The notes under the pieces are model-generated. The model made no database searches and was not told where the DNA came from. It saw only the letters and a program-made list of their open reading frames with translations. This document shows positions 5,567 to 6,488 of a stretch of DNA of 6,488 nucleotides, one piece after another. Source of the stretch: an uncultured bacterium. Lineage in GTDB: Bacteria; Planctomycetota; UBA8108. The stretch lies in assembly GCA_913050545.1 (NCBI GenBank), contig CAJWZY010000131.1, positions 1 through 6,488 of the forward strand, read 5' to 3'. The translations under genes were made by a program, and so were the position numbers. The stretch's first letter is position 1; the number at the start of each line of letters is the position of its first letter.

Positions 5567-6488
5567 TTATTCGGAGGGTTCCGTGCGAGAAACGACAATG
5601 CGGGTCGAGGAGCATTCATCGATGGTGACCTTTTCTCCTTTTTCGATAAATTCTCCGATGGAGACGACATCGAGGCGTTCGCCCTTGTCGATCTCGATGG
5701 TTCCTGAAGGCCGCAGGGGAGTAATGCAGAGGCCCGATTTACCCACGAGGCGGGCATTTTTCTGGCGTGATTCTTCAGCGGAGTCGGCATCAGGGACCCC
5801 CCTGATCGTGCTGGTTGTCACCATGCCACCGGTCAGTTTGTCCGGAAGGAATCTGATGACAGCAAAGAACAGGATCATCGATGAACCGAGGCCCGCTGTA
5901 ATCAGCAGGATGGCGTCTCGGAATTCGAGTTGTTCGCCACCGGGCAGAGAGGTGCTTGGCACGACGGCCATAACCAGGCTGCCAAAGCACAGGATGCTTC
6001 CGAGTATGGCAAAAACGGCGACTCCTGGAACCAGCAGGATCTCGATGGAGATGAGCCCGATCCCGACAAGGAAAAGAACAATCTCAAACCAGGTGGTCGT
6101 CGGTTCAGGAACTCCGCTTGCGGGAAACAATCCACCGCCGATCAGCAGGCAGAAACAGGTAATGCTCACCAGCCCGGGAATCATGGTCCCGAACATTTGC
6201 AGCTCGATCATAAAGCCGAGGATGGTTCCCAGGATAAGAAAGAAACGCACGAGGGGGTGGTTGAGAAAATCAACGATCCCCTGGGCGCTCAGGGGAACTT
6301 TTACCAGGGGACCCTTGCCGAGAATAATGATCGATTCTTCCGGCAGGTTCAGGTTCATCCCCAGCAGCAGGTTCGTATAGTCTTCTCCTGCTTCGATCGG
6401 AGGATAGCGTACCCAGCCGTAATCAAAGGCGGTGTCGAGGTCCAGGTTCACCAACTCATCCCTTGAAGAATTCGTTTTGGGTCGTGGA
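5567..6488 (-). CDS. nfeD: Long-form NfeD protein, N-terminus beyond the right edge
   Basis: The frame is open to the right edge (in-frame P-R-P-K-T-N-S-S-R-D-E-L precedes the TTG at 6454), so that TTG is internal and the gene is 5' truncated. Numbering from 6454: residues 1-60 are soluble and may be the end of a ClpP/SppA-like serine protease domain, which long NfeD proteins carry; the catalytic residues would be outside the window. Hydrophobic segments lie at about 68-88, 90-110, 122-142, 145-165 and 180-203, giving five predicted membrane passes. The C-terminal OB-type domain spans about 237-290 (VGKSGLCITPLRPSGTI, RLDVVSIGEFIEKGEKV, TRIVVSR) and closely parallels that of the next gene. 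It is the first visible gene of the nfeD-nfeD-floA operon, with its stop 15 bases before the short nfeD. Protease activity is known for some long NfeD homologues but cannot be judged here. Confidence 0.88.
   Translation of the reverse strand, partial: PRPKTNSSRDELVNLDLDTAFDYGWVRYPPIEAGEDYTNLLLGMNLNLPEESIIILGKGPLVKVPLSAQGIVDFLNHPLVRFFLILGTILGFMIELQMFGTMIPGLVSITCFCLLIGGGLFPASGVPEPTTTWFEIVLFLVGIGLISIEILLVPGVAVFAILGSILCFGSLVMAVVPSTSLPGGEQLEFRDAILLITAGLGSSMILFFAVIRFLPDKLTGGMVTTSTIRGVPDADSAEESRQKNARLVGKSGLCITPLRPSGTIEIDKGERLDVVSIGEFIEKGEKVTIDECSSTRIVVSRTEPSE

Noticed and set aside
5415..6380. Long + strand open frame (321 codons) opposite the NfeD genes
   Set aside because: Its translation is low-complexity, Ser/Arg/Pro/Met-rich and lacks any domain. 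The opposite strand encodes clear NfeD domains in a tight operon, so this is an antisense shadow.

Overview
The window looks like chromosomal DNA of a Gram-negative, moderately GC-rich bacterium with lipopolysaccharide (LPS). The best guess is a member of the PVC group (Planctomycetota, Verrucomicrobiota or relatives), probably uncultured. This rests on the first gene, a LamG-containing PQQ-type propeller protein of a kind I associate with that group. It is also supported by a long NfeD / short NfeD / FloA / small membrane protein cluster. Two LPS inner-core enzymes show that the cell has an outer membrane. The lineage call is inference from family recognition; no rRNA or other marker gene is present.

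Layout. Bases 1-1310 (+) hold the C-terminal part of a large PQQ-type beta-propeller protein with an inserted LamG domain; its start lies off the left edge. It converges on a Kdo kinase gene (kdkA, - strand, ending at 1340). An 8-bp perfect hairpin sits where the two genes meet. kdkA is divergent from a family 9 glycosyltransferase of heptosyltransferase type (+, ending at 3210). About 80 bp between their likely starts (2072-2151) is the only real intergenic regulatory space in the window. The glycosyltransferase converges on a tight four-gene minus-strand operon that fills the rest of the window. In transcription order this is: a long NfeD-type protein (N-terminus off the right edge), a short NfeD protein, the flotillin-like protein FloA, and an uncharacterised single-pass membrane protein with a conserved-looking C-terminal motif.

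How the genes work together. kdkA and the glycosyltransferase probably both modify the lipid A-Kdo inner core of LPS, one by phosphorylating Kdo and the other by adding a heptose-like sugar. The minus-strand operon is a membrane-organisation module: FloA forms membrane microdomain assemblies and NfeD proteins are its usual genetic partners. The last gene is coupled to floA by a one-base TGATG overlap, so it is a candidate accessory factor. I found no mobile element, CRISPR array, tRNA, rRNA or phage gene. Most of the window is recognisable housekeeping or envelope biology. The least described part is the floA-linked small membrane protein.
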